Assembly: GCA_049582805.1 (NCBI GenBank) | Contig: JBAUUR010000174.1 | Location: 44,597 to 108,596 of the forward strand | Direction: 5' to 3' | Source of the DNA: CAVXFS01 sp049582805 | GTDB lineage: Bacteria; Pseudomonadota; Gammaproteobacteria; Burkholderiales; Gallionellaceae | DNA: 64,000 nt | Part shown: piece by piece, positions 49,501-57,012 of the stretch | How positions within the stretch are numbered: the first letter of the stretch is position 1 | Layout: the number at the start of each line of letters is the position of its first letter | Translations under genes and position numbers: made by a program | Notes under the pieces: generated by a model | Told to the model about the DNA's origin: nothing | Seen by the model: the letters and a program-made list of their open reading frames with translations, nothing else | Database searches by the model: none

Positions 49501-50384
49501 CTGGAAACTTGCCGAAGAAGACTTCGCGCGCGCTGCTCGACATCGAGGACAACACCATCGTGCCCGTCATCCGCAATCCGCTCAAGGTGAACGAGGATTC
49601 CGAGGCGGTATTCTATTTTCCCGGCTGCGGCTCGGAACGGCTGTTCTCGCAAGTCGGCCTGGCAACACAGGCGATGCTGTATGAAACCGGCGCGATCACC
49701 GTGTTGCCGCCGGGCTATTTGTGCTGCGGCTACCCACAGACATCCGCCGGCCAGGAAGACCGCGGTAACCAGATCACCATGGACAACCGCGTGCTGTTTC
49801 ACCGTGTCGCGAACACCCTCAACTACCTCGACATCAAGACCGTGGTGGTATCGTGCGGCACCTGCATGGATCAGTTGCTGCAATACCAGTTTGACAAGAT
49901 TTTCCCGGGCTGCCGCTTGCTCGACATTCATGAGTACCTGCTTGAGAAGGGAGTAAAGCTTTCCGGCGTCGAAGGTGTGCGATTCATGTACCACGACCCC
50001 TGCCACAGCCCGATGAAAACCTACCAGCCGCAGCAAGTGGTCAACCAATTGACGGGAATGAACGTGCCGCTGAACGACCGCTGCTGCGGTGAAGCCGGCA
50101 CCTTCGCCGCCACCCGTCCGGACATCGCCACCCAGGTGCGGTTCCGCAAGGAAGAGGAGATGCGCAAGGGTGCGGATGCCTTGCGTGCCGGCTTCAATGG
50201 GGAAGTAAAAATACTGACAGCCTGCCCGTCTTGTTTACAGGGGCTTTCGCGTTACAATAGCGATTCGGATACCACGGCAGACTATATTGTGGTTGAATTG
50301 GCCAGGCGCCTGCTGGGTGATGAATGGCTGACGGATTATGTAACCAAGGTAAAGCACGGTGGCATTGAACGAGTGTTGCTATAA
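46548..50384 (+). CDS. DUF3683/FAD-linked oxidase/Fe-S/CCG-domain fusion protein
   Basis: 1278 residues from ATG 46548 (MTVRLREIPYNYTSFSDREI). DUF3683 N-terminus (about 1-130), FAD_binding_4 domain with LTLIPRGGGTGYTGGAVPLD and TSADASCIGGNVAMNAGGKKA, FAD-oxidase C-terminal domain with MHAGDGNVHTNIP and GEHGIG. A ferredoxin pair follows (CLRCGKCKPVC, CTVCHKCKNPCP), then two CCG-type domains (CGSERLF, CCGYPQTSAGQE, CCGEAGTF). Resembles D-lactate/glycolate oxidase plus LldE/GlcF in one chain, likely a membrane-linked hydroxy-acid dehydrogenase; the acceptor is unknown. Near residues 615-635 (DVSPELNPTNNLRLTSND) the DNA is AT-rich and looks inserted in frame. An antisense frame of 596 codons is a shadow. 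Confidence 0.86.
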   Translation: MTVRLREIPYNYTSFSDREITIRILGHEAWDIVNGLRDERRTGRSARMLYEVLGDIWVVQRNPYLQDDLLNNPGRRGALVNALRHRLHAIEERRQNNEEVKRLLQLAHHAVNQFSADFEHTLQQRRRVLRALAKHTRRDNIQFDGLARVAHVTDATDWRVEYPFVVLSPDTEEEVAPLVRACIALKLTLIPRGGGTGYTGGAVPLDKFSAVINTEKLDALSAVEMRQLPGLDQLTATIHCGAGVVTRRVMEAAEAANLVFAVDPTSADASCIGGNVAMNAGGKKAVLWGTALDNLASWKMVTPDGLWMTVERLEHNLGKIHAVDMTRFRISRFELDGKTPHCPPEILEIPGGKFRKAGLGKDVTDKFLSGLPGIQKEGCDGIITSARFILHHAHAHTRTVCLEFFGQVREAVPAIVEIKDYLDAHAQAELAGLEHLDERYLKAVGYATKSKRGARPKMVLLADVVSDDADAAGAAASAIVRLANLRHGEGFIAVSAEARKNFWLDRARTAAIAKHTNAFKINEDVVIPLPRMGDYCDGVERINIELSLSNKLKLLETLAEFFAGELPLYYQDDAQVGSAELLGNRAQQARDLLADVCLRWQWLLDNLDKPSSELEDVSPELNPTNNLRLTSNDSTVFHALQDHTIRASWKLEVREPLQQIFGGRTYQTILEQCEAIHARVLKSRVFIALHMHAGDGNVHTNIPVNSDDYAMLQQANGAVERIMRLAKQLGGVISGEHGIGITKFDFLEPQEIAEFAAYKNRIDAEGRFNKGKLLSGGNLERAYTPSFNLMELESLILEKSELGQISDSIKNCLRCGKCKPVCNTHVPRANLLYSPRNKILGASLLIEAFLYEEQTRRGISTAHFDEFGDVADHCTVCHKCKNPCPVDIDFGDVSIAMRNFLRKQGKKKFNAGTAAGMLFLNATDPVTIKLVRKTMIEWGYKAQRLGHLLGKHFGLIRDQTTRPPATLGRPPLKAQVIHFINKPMPGNLPKKTSRALLDIEDNTIVPVIRNPLKVNEDSEAVFYFPGCGSERLFSQVGLATQAMLYETGAITVLPPGYLCCGYPQTSAGQEDRGNQITMDNRVLFHRVANTLNYLDIKTVVVSCGTCMDQLLQYQFDKIFPGCRLLDIHEYLLEKGVKLSGVEGVRFMYHDPCHSPMKTYQPQQVVNQLTGMNVPLNDRCCGEAGTFAATRPDIATQVRFRKEEEMRKGADALRAGFNGEVKILTACPSCLQGLSRYNSDSDTTADYIVVELARRLLGDEWLTDYVTKVKHGGIERVLL

Positions 50385-50436
50385 GCTCTCCGTCTGTGCC
50401 TTGACCGGTTGCAGAAAGTAAGAACCCAAATCTTAT

Positions 50437-52056
50437 ATGCTGACCCTACCGCCAGAAATCAGGGATGACCTTGCCAGCCCGGCTTTCAAGGATGCCGCAA
50501 GCTGTTCGAAGTGGCTGCGGCAACTGCAGCTTACCAACCTGCATCAGGTGCATGGCGTTTTGCGTGCACAATTGGATGAACTGAATCGTTTCCGGTTACC
50601 CGGACTGGAACGCCTGCAAATAATGGAGTTGCTGCGTGAAACGGTATCATTCGTTCAGGCTGATTACGGCAAGAAACTGATCGCAAAAAGACTGCCGTTA
50701 AGCGAGGATGAGCTAACCATTTTCGTTTCCATTGTCAACCTGTGGCAGGAGATGATTAATGGATACCTGCGCTGCCTGCAGGCCTACATGGCCGGCGATA
50801 ATCAGCTCGCGTCGAGCGGAGCGTTGTTGTGCCAGCGATCCATGACCTATAGCGGGCTGCAAATCCTTGAGCACCTGCGGACCGGTTATGAATTCAACAG
50901 CAAGTTGTGGAAGGAATTGCACGCCCTATATTCCTTCAGCGAGGAAAATAATTTACACCTGATTGAATGCAAGGATGAGTTGCACGGCTCACTCGCCTTC
51001 ACCTGCCAGGCGGCATATATCAAAACCCTGCTTGCCTGCTATGCCCACCCGGCTGAATTGACCCGCCGCCAGTTGCAATTACTGGACAACTGGCTGACGA
51101 AGTGGAGCTCTTCAGTCACCCTGTCTGACCAGTGCAATGTACACATGGGGGAGGCGGCGCCGCTGACGGTGAATCTCGACGGTTCACAAGGATTGCAATC
51201 GTTGAATCAGACTGCCCGGTCAAGCAGAGTTCGTTATTTGTCCTTAATGCCGATAAGCAAGCTGTTGCGCGTCTCGGAAATCCTGCTGCAGCAGGGCCAG
51301 TCCCCAAGTCAACTCGAACTGGGTGAGGGTTGTAATAACACCGACTGTGTCGAGTTGCTCAAATTTTTGCATCAATGCTGGTGTGAAGATCGTAACGATC
51401 GCCAGGCTGAACGCCGCAAGGCCCTGCTGCAAGCCCAGGCGGGCTATGGGATCGAATCCATCTATGCGCAAATTTCAAACAAGCCATTCAAGCGCTCCAA
51501 CAGGAAAGCCGGCATGGACATCGTATCTCGCAGGCAAATCGAAACTTTCGGCCGGGTATTGCCGGACACCAGTCGCAATAGCCTTGCCGCCCTGGGTTAT
51601 GTGCTGGAAAATTGGCATGTCGAAAACTTCAGTATTCTCGGCGCCCGGCTCCTGCGTGAGGGAACAAAAGGGGAGCGCTTGGGCCTGCAGCAACTGGTGG
51701 CGGTACGCCCCGGCAACAATGTCGCTTTTACACTTGGCAAGATAAAATGGTCTCTTGTCACCCGCACCGGCCAGCTTCAAGTTGGAATACATTACCTGCC
51801 CGGTGTGCCACAAGCCATTGTGATAAATGTCAAAGGCATCAATCTCTCGCTGTCGGACAGATCCTTCGCCGCGCTATTGCTGCCTGCGGTAGCCGAGATG
51901 AAATCACCCGCCAGCCTGGTCATTCCCCGCAACCTGTTCCTGCCCGAGCGCATGGTCGAAATCGTTCTTCCCGACCAGAGCAAAACGAACGCGAAAATGA
52001 AGCTCTGCGTTGAGAATGGCCTGGATTACGAGCGCGTCAGTTTCAGCGAAGAATGA
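50437..52056 (+). CDS. Uncharacterised 539-aa protein with C-terminal PilZ-like domain (paralogue 2)
   Basis: Homologous to the protein at 26110-27639 in both halves. The N-terminal ~380 residues are helical (LLRETVSFVQADYGKKLI, LWKELHALYSFSEENN, LLDNWLTKWSSSV). The C-terminal domain reads GLQQLVAVRPGNNVAF, GQLQVGIHYLP and ASLVIPRNLFLPERMVEIVLP. No transmembrane segments. Function unknown; the barrel-like C-terminus suggests ligand binding, possibly cyclic-di-GMP, but classical PilZ motifs are missing. Directly downstream of the DUF3683 gene, convergent with phoR. Confidence 0.6.
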   Translation: MLTLPPEIRDDLASPAFKDAASCSKWLRQLQLTNLHQVHGVLRAQLDELNRFRLPGLERLQIMELLRETVSFVQADYGKKLIAKRLPLSEDELTIFVSIVNLWQEMINGYLRCLQAYMAGDNQLASSGALLCQRSMTYSGLQILEHLRTGYEFNSKLWKELHALYSFSEENNLHLIECKDELHGSLAFTCQAAYIKTLLACYAHPAELTRRQLQLLDNWLTKWSSSVTLSDQCNVHMGEAAPLTVNLDGSQGLQSLNQTARSSRVRYLSLMPISKLLRVSEILLQQGQSPSQLELGEGCNNTDCVELLKFLHQCWCEDRNDRQAERRKALLQAQAGYGIESIYAQISNKPFKRSNRKAGMDIVSRRQIETFGRVLPDTSRNSLAALGYVLENWHVENFSILGARLLREGTKGERLGLQQLVAVRPGNNVAFTLGKIKWSLVTRTGQLQVGIHYLPGVPQAIVINVKGINLSLSDRSFAALLLPAVAEMKSPASLVIPRNLFLPERMVEIVLPDQSKTNAKMKLCVENGLDYERVSFSEE

Positions 52057-52125
52057 AGCCCCGTTGAAATGCCAGGCGCACCTGCCTGTCGGAACTGAAC
52101 AGTTCAAGCGCTGGCCCCTTGGCAC

Positions 52126-52140
52126 TTTAGGGCACCTCTA
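52126..52140. repeat. Solitary 15-mer TTTAGGGCACCTCTA after phoR
   Basis: Identical (inverted) to the 15-mer at 12284-12298 and sharing AGGGCACCTCTA with the ends of the element at 4764. It lies in the short convergent gap between paralogue 2 and phoR. Confidence 0.7.
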
Positions 52141-52156
52141 GCGTACCGGTGGTCTC

Positions 52157-53494
52157 TCAGGGTGCTTGGGCGTCCATGGCTCCAGTTTCAGCCGGCAATC
52201 TCGGCAAACGACGTTTGCCCGGGAACACGATGCTGAAAGTGCTGCCTTTCCCTTCTTCACTGACGACCTCCAGCTGCGCCTGATGGCGGTTAACCACATG
52301 CTTGACAATGGCCAGGCCGAGCCCGGTTCCGCCCGTCTCCCGCGAACGGCTGTTATCAACGCGGTAGAACCGCTCGGTCAAGCGGGGAATATGCTGCGGA
52401 GCAATGCCAATACCGCTGTCCTGAACGCTGAACAACGGCTGTCCCTTCCGTTCCCGCCAGCGCAGGACGATCTCCCCGCCTTGCTGGGTATAACGAATCG
52501 CGTTGGAAAGCAGATTTCCGAAAGCGCTGCGCAGTTCCCCGGCATTGGCCAGCAAGCCGCACTCGCTTTCCAGTTCAAGCCGCAAGTTATGTCGCCCCGC
52601 GCTTAACGACAGCCCCTCCTGATATAAGGTTTGCAACAGGACAGGTATCTCCACCGACTCCTCCTGCAACATGTTGAGCGCATTGTCCAGCTTGGACAAA
52701 GTGAGCAAATCATCCACCAGGCGCGTCATGCGTTGCGTCTGCTCTCCCATCAGAATCAGTGCGCGGCGCGCCATGTCGTTTTCCAGGCTTGGCATATCAC
52801 GCAACGTTTCCACAAAACCGTCCACCACAGTCAGCGGCGTACGCAATTCATGCGACACATTAGCAACAAAATCACGCCGAACGGTTTCAATACGTTCAAA
52901 ACGGGTGATATCGCGGCTGATCAGCAGCTTTTTGTCGTCTCCGTAGGGAATAAGCTTAATGGAAAGCACCAGGTCTTCCTGACTCACCCCATGCAGCACC
53001 AGCGGTTCCGTGAAATCACGCGCAGCCAGATACTGCACAAACTCTGGTTGCCGCACCAGATAAGTTATTTGCTGCCCGACGTCGCGCACACTGTCCAGGC
53101 CGAAATGCTGTTCGGCCAGGGGATTGCACCATTCCACGCGATCCGCGTCATCCAGAATGGCAACGCCTTCGGGCAAGGCCGAGGTCGCCTGTTCCATATG
53201 CCGCAATGCGGCAGTATGTTGCTCCCGCTCCTTGCGTTGCAAACGCGCCATTTTTTTCAGGCGGGCAAATACTTCTTCCCACAAACCGCTGCCGTCCGGC
53301 GTCTCGCGCCCTTCGGGATCTTCCAGCCAGTTCTCGAGAGCGGCGAGCTGGAGCAATTGGAACATCACCCACAACAACAGCGACAGCGCAAACAGCAACA
53401 AGGCGGTCAAAGCTCCTGCAACCGGCCATACCAGCAGGCAGAAAAATAACAGCCCAAACGGAAAAACCAATGAACGACGCCAGAATTCAAACAA
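52157..53494 (-). CDS. phoR: Phosphate regulon sensor histidine kinase PhoR
   Basis: 445 residues. Two N-terminal membrane helices with a very short periplasmic part, a PAS-like domain (about 105-200), then HisKA with FVANVSHELRTPLTVVDGFVE (His about residue 216), N box GNLLSNAIRYTQQGG, G1 VQDSGIGI, F box RFYRVD, G2 GGTGLGLAIVK. Encoded 59 bp downstream of phoB, same strand. Senses phosphate state through the Pst/PhoU system, which is not in this window. Confidence 0.93.
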   Translation of the reverse strand: MFEFWRRSLVFPFGLLFFCLLVWPVAGALTALLLFALSLLLWVMFQLLQLAALENWLEDPEGRETPDGSGLWEEVFARLKKMARLQRKEREQHTAALRHMEQATSALPEGVAILDDADRVEWCNPLAEQHFGLDSVRDVGQQITYLVRQPEFVQYLAARDFTEPLVLHGVSQEDLVLSIKLIPYGDDKKLLISRDITRFERIETVRRDFVANVSHELRTPLTVVDGFVETLRDMPSLENDMARRALILMGEQTQRMTRLVDDLLTLSKLDNALNMLQEESVEIPVLLQTLYQEGLSLSAGRHNLRLELESECGLLANAGELRSAFGNLLSNAIRYTQQGGEIVLRWRERKGQPLFSVQDSGIGIAPQHIPRLTERFYRVDNSRSRETGGTGLGLAIVKHVVNRHQAQLEVVSEEGKGSTFSIVFPGKRRLPRLPAETGAMDAQAP

Positions 53495-53553
53495 GTTGAT
53501 GGCCCATGCAATTACGCAGCGACATTATACGGCGCAGGCGACTCGATAAAGCG

Positions 53554-54240
53554 TCAATTACAGGAGAAACGGTAGCCGCTGCCCCGCACGGTCTGGATCA
53601 ACCCGTCCTGGCCGGACGGCTCCAAAGCCTGGCGCAGCCGGCGTATGTGCACATCCACTGTGCGCTCTTCGACGAATACATGATCGCCCCAAACCTGGTC
53701 CAGCAACTGGGAGCGACTGTAAACCCGTTCGGGGTGCGTCATGAAGAAATGCAGCAGGCGAAACTCGGTCGGCCCCAAATCGACCATTGAGCCTTTGGCG
53801 CTGACGCGGTGTGTCGTCGGCGACAATTCCACCCCAGCGGCAGTCACCGTCTCATCGCTCATCTGCGGAGCCCGGCGCCGCAGCACGGCACGAATACGCG
53901 CCATCAATTCGCGGGGCGAGAACGGCTTGGTGATATAGTCGTCCGCCCCGGCTTCCAACCCCAGAATCTTGTCACGCTCATCGGTGCGCGCTGTCAGCAT
54001 GATAATGGGTACGTCACGCGTGCGCGCGTCAGCTCGCAAGCGCCGAGCCAGCTCCACACCACTGCCGCCAGGCAGCATCCAGTCCAGCAGTACCAGGTCA
54101 GGCAATACACGGCTGATGTGCGCCATGGCATTGGCGGCATCGTATGCCTGGATCGCATGGTAACCGCACTGGCTCACGTTAAACGCCAGCAACTCCTGTA
54201 TCGCCGGCTCGTCTTCCACCAACAGTATGTTCGCGGTCAT
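53554..54240 (-). CDS. phoB: Phosphate regulon response regulator PhoB
   Basis: 228 residues from ATG 54240 (MTANILLVEDEPAIQELL), with GGAGAGGAAC upstream; the longer start at 54357 has no family match and runs through the Pho box. Receiver with phospho-acceptor Asp in LVLLDWMLPG (about residue 53) and Lys in ITKPFSP, then winged helix (FRLLHFFMTHPERVYSRSQLLDQVWG, RTVDVHIRRLRQAL). Activates phosphate-starvation genes; a Pho box precedes it, so it autoregulates. Confidence 0.94.
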   Translation of the reverse strand: MTANILLVEDEPAIQELLAFNVSQCGYHAIQAYDAANAMAHISRVLPDLVLLDWMLPGGSGVELARRLRADARTRDVPIIMLTARTDERDKILGLEAGADDYITKPFSPRELMARIRAVLRRRAPQMSDETVTAAGVELSPTTHRVSAKGSMVDLGPTEFRLLHFFMTHPERVYSRSQLLDQVWGDHVFVEERTVDVHIRRLRQALEPSGQDGLIQTVRGSGYRFSCN

Positions 54241-54290
54241 GTTCCTCTCCATCGTAGCGGTTGCATTTGGTTTGCGATGGTATGAAAGAA

Positions 54291-54310
54291 TTGTGACATA
54301 AATATGACAA
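54291..54310 (-). promoter_or_regulatory. Pho box upstream of phoB
   Basis: On the minus strand TTGTCATATTTATGTCACAA: two 7-mers TTGTCAT and ATGTCAC spaced by four bases, the 11-bp direct-repeat layout of PhoB sites (CTGTCAT-N4-CTGTCAC). It lies 51-70 bases before the phoB ATG. Agrees with PhoB autoregulation. Confidence 0.75.
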
Positions 54311-54441
54311 ATCCCGTAAACCTCAAAAAACAATTCGCCACAAAGAAGACACGGCAAGCAAAGCAGAGGCCGGAGATCCCGGAACTCACCGAGCTGATGG
54401 CAAGGTATTGTCAGGTTCGCCGTGCTTTGTTTGGCTCAGGA

Positions 54442-55959
54442 CTAATGTTCGCTATGGCGCGATGGATGATGGTGCGCATGTTCCGCAACATGCCCGGTAT
54501 GACTGGCCGCATGATGATGGATCGCGGCATGTTCGATTTCATGCGGCAGCGGTTTCCCCAGCACGCTGGGCGCCAGTGAGCCAGCCACCATGCCAAGGGC
54601 GCTGGCAAACAGGCCGGCGAATTGCGCCGGAACAAAGGGATCTTCGGGGCCGAATGCCGACATGCCCAGCCACACCGACAATCCGCAGAAGATGGAAACC
54701 AGTGCGCCCTGATTGGTGGCGCGTTTCCAATACACACCCGCCGCCAGCGGAATGAACGCCATGACCAGGGTCACCTGGTAGGCATTCTCGACCATCTTGA
54801 AAATGCTGGCATCCGAATCCATCGCATAGAGCGTAACCAGCACGGTGAACGACAACGTGACGATGCGCATGGACAGGAGCATCTTGCGATCCGACATCCT
54901 GCCCAGCATCGGCTTGAGGATATTCTCGGTGAACGTGACCGATGGCGCCAGCAGAGTGGCCGATGCGCAGCTCTTGATGGCGGACAGCAGGGCGCCAAAA
55001 AACATCACCTGGGCGAACAGCGGAGCGTGCTGCATGACCAGATTGGGCAAAATCATCTGCGGATCATCCTTGATGAATGCGCCCACCATCTTCGGGTCGA
55101 TCATTGTTGCCGAATAGGCCAGAAACATCGGCACGAAGGCGAACACGAAATACAGGCAGCCACCAAGCACCGAACCCCAGACAGCGATTTTCTCGGTCTT
55201 CGATGACTGCACGCGCTGGAACACATCCTGTTGTGGAATCGAGCCGAACATCATGGTGACCCATGCGGCCACGAAGCCGATGATCTCCTTTGCGTCAAAT
55301 GCCGGCCAGAACGAGAATTTTCCCTCCTGCGCCGCATGGCTCACTACCGCACCCACGCCTCCCACCATGCCGCTCACCGAGCCGCCGATATACAGCATGC
55401 CGAGGCAGATGATGATCATCTGCAGGAAGTCGGTAATCGCCACCGCCCACATGCCGCCGAACAGGGTGTAGATCAGGATGGTGCCCGAGCCTATCCACAT
55501 CCCGGCCAGTTTGCTGATTTCGCCGCCGGATACCACATTGAACACCAGCCCCAGCGCGGTAATTTGCGCCCCCACCCAGCCAAGGTAGGAGATGACGATG
55601 GCTATCGTGGTCAACACCTCGACACTGCGCCCATATTTCTTTTTATAGAAATCCCCTATGGTCAGCAGATTCATCCGGTACAGCGGCGCGGCAAAAAACA
55701 GGCCGACCAGAATCAAACACATTGAAGCCCCGAAGGGATCAGCCACCACCCCATGCAGCCCTTCCTGCAGGAACGTGGCGGGAATGCCCAGCACCGTCTC
55801 CGACCCAAACCAGGTGGCAAATACCGTCGCCGTCACCATGTAAAACGGCAGGTGCCGCCCGGCAATGGCGAAGTCCTTGGTGTTATGGACTCGAGTAGCC
55901 GCATAGAGGCCGATGCCGACGGAAATAATCCAATAGATGATGACGAACCAGAGCAACAT
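54442..55959 (-). CDS. Sodium:solute symporter family transporter
   Basis: 505 residues, about 13 membrane segments. SSS-family marks: AGRHLPFYMVTATVFATWFGSETVLG near the start and FGSIPQQDVFQRVQSSKT. Takes up an organic solute with Na+; substrate unknown. The C-terminal ~35 residues are strikingly His-rich (HEIEHAAIHHHAASHTGHVAEH, 12 or more His), a possible metal-binding or regulatory tail. The 55960-56173 upstream gap shows no gene. The small plus-strand frame over its 3' end is a shadow. Confidence 0.85.
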   Translation of the reverse strand: MLLWFVIIYWIISVGIGLYAATRVHNTKDFAIAGRHLPFYMVTATVFATWFGSETVLGIPATFLQEGLHGVVADPFGASMCLILVGLFFAAPLYRMNLLTIGDFYKKKYGRSVEVLTTIAIVISYLGWVGAQITALGLVFNVVSGGEISKLAGMWIGSGTILIYTLFGGMWAVAITDFLQMIIICLGMLYIGGSVSGMVGGVGAVVSHAAQEGKFSFWPAFDAKEIIGFVAAWVTMMFGSIPQQDVFQRVQSSKTEKIAVWGSVLGGCLYFVFAFVPMFLAYSATMIDPKMVGAFIKDDPQMILPNLVMQHAPLFAQVMFFGALLSAIKSCASATLLAPSVTFTENILKPMLGRMSDRKMLLSMRIVTLSFTVLVTLYAMDSDASIFKMVENAYQVTLVMAFIPLAAGVYWKRATNQGALVSIFCGLSVWLGMSAFGPEDPFVPAQFAGLFASALGMVAGSLAPSVLGKPLPHEIEHAAIHHHAASHTGHVAEHAHHHPSRHSEH

Positions 55960-56173
55960 GCAGGCCCCCTTCCCCGGGACGGATTTAATTGGCGGAAATT
56001 GTAGCAGCCATTCCAGCCATAAGCACAGGCAACAAATGACGCATCAGCCAAAGGCAGATGACCCATTTCGGTTTAGGGATAGTCCGGGAATTGATGGCGA
56101 TAATCATGACGATGACTTTCCTGTTGTCCGATATGCCAATTGTGCGAGTCCGATGCAAGCCGGAGTACGCTCT

Positions 56174-56608
56174 CTAGGATGAATTCTTGCTGCGTCTGGA
56201 TAGCCTCTGCAGTGCGCATTTCAGGTGCGAATCGGGCATTTGCCGGACCGAGTCGATCAGGCGTTGTCGAGCTGCCTCATTCAGCCGTGCAGGAGCGGCG
56301 GCACGTTTGCCGGGCGGGGCGGAAACTTGCACCCGCACCCGAATTCCAGTAACCTCGCAACCCTTGTTTTGAAACAGGCGGGTCAGTTCCGGGACGAGCT
56401 GACGCAACTTTGCCGCCACTGCGCCATTGTCCGCGGCAAGTGTCAGTATCTTCCCCTCCAATTGCTGTACCCGACTGGCCTGTTTCAGCGAAGATGGGGC
56501 AATCTGCTCATAATGGCGCTGCAATGCCTGAAGTATCCCGACCTGGCGTGCAAGCAGTCGCAGTTCCGGGCTGGCTGCAAAAAATGAATTCAAGCGTTGC
56601 GACGCCAT
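56174..56608 (-). CDS. dciA: DciA/DUF721 family protein
   Basis: 144 residues from the ATG at 56608 (MASQRLNSFFAASPELRLL); ATG 56620 (MFAD) is an alternative. N-terminal helical DUF721 region and a Lys/Arg/Ala-rich linker. DciA loads the replicative helicase DnaB in bacteria without DnaC. Common order in betaproteobacteria is dciA, M23 peptidase, secA, and this locus keeps that order with a broken middle gene. Confidence 0.75.
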   Translation of the reverse strand: MASQRLNSFFAASPELRLLARQVGILQALQRHYEQIAPSSLKQASRVQQLEGKILTLAADNGAVAAKLRQLVPELTRLFQNKGCEVTGIRVRVQVSAPPGKRAAAPARLNEAARQRLIDSVRQMPDSHLKCALQRLSRRSKNSS

Positions 56609-56659
56609 ATCAGCAAACATAAATTAATGGGTGGGGCATGAATCTTATTCTGGTTTCCA

Positions 56660-56908
56660 ATGCTATATACGGGAACGCAGCCGCAGTATGGTAACATGCT
56701 CGAAATTGATCACGGCAATGAGATTGTCACGCGTTACGGCCCTGCTTCCAAACTGCTGGTCAAGGTCGGGCAAATGATCCGGGCCGGACAGGAAATTGCC
56801 GAGGTGGGCAGCAGCGGACGCTCTACCGGTGGCCATATGCACTTCGAAGCAAGATACAAGGGTATCGCCCAAAATCCTCGCCGCTTTCTGGAGAGCGCTG
56901 CGGGTTGA
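56660..56908 (+). pseudogene. Remnant of an M23-family peptidase gene
   Basis: 82-codon frame beginning with an unrelated lead-in (MLYTGTQPQYGN), then GNMLEIDHGNEIVTRYGPASKLLVKVG, GQEIAEVGSSGRSTGGHMHFEARYKGIAQNPRRFL, the second half of a LytM/M23 domain with the HxH motif. The N-terminal membrane segment, coiled coil and first metal ligands (HxxxD) are absent, and a stop codon lies upstream in the same frame. It sits between dciA and secA where an intact M23 gene is usual, so it is a 5'-deleted relic. Confidence 0.75.
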
Positions 56909-56929
56909 GGTGGACTGGCCTTGTACAAG

Positions 56930-56962
56930 GGTGAGGTGTGATACCTCACCTTTTTCTTTTTT
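56930..56962 (+). terminator. Rho-independent terminator before secA
   Basis: Perfect 8-bp stem GGTGAGGT (56930-56937) and ACCTCACC (56943-56950), five-base loop GTGAT, then TTTTTCTTTTTT. One of the best terminators in the window. Confidence 0.85.
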
Positions 56963-57012
56963 GTGACCCCAAGGGGTTTTGGTCCATATATTGATTTGAA
57001 GAAACTAAAACA

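Noticed and set aside
54304..54579. 91-codon plus-strand ORF downstream of phoB
   Set aside because: Its 3' half is the antisense of the symporter's His-rich tail (Met-rich runs mirror His codons), and its start overlaps the Pho box.
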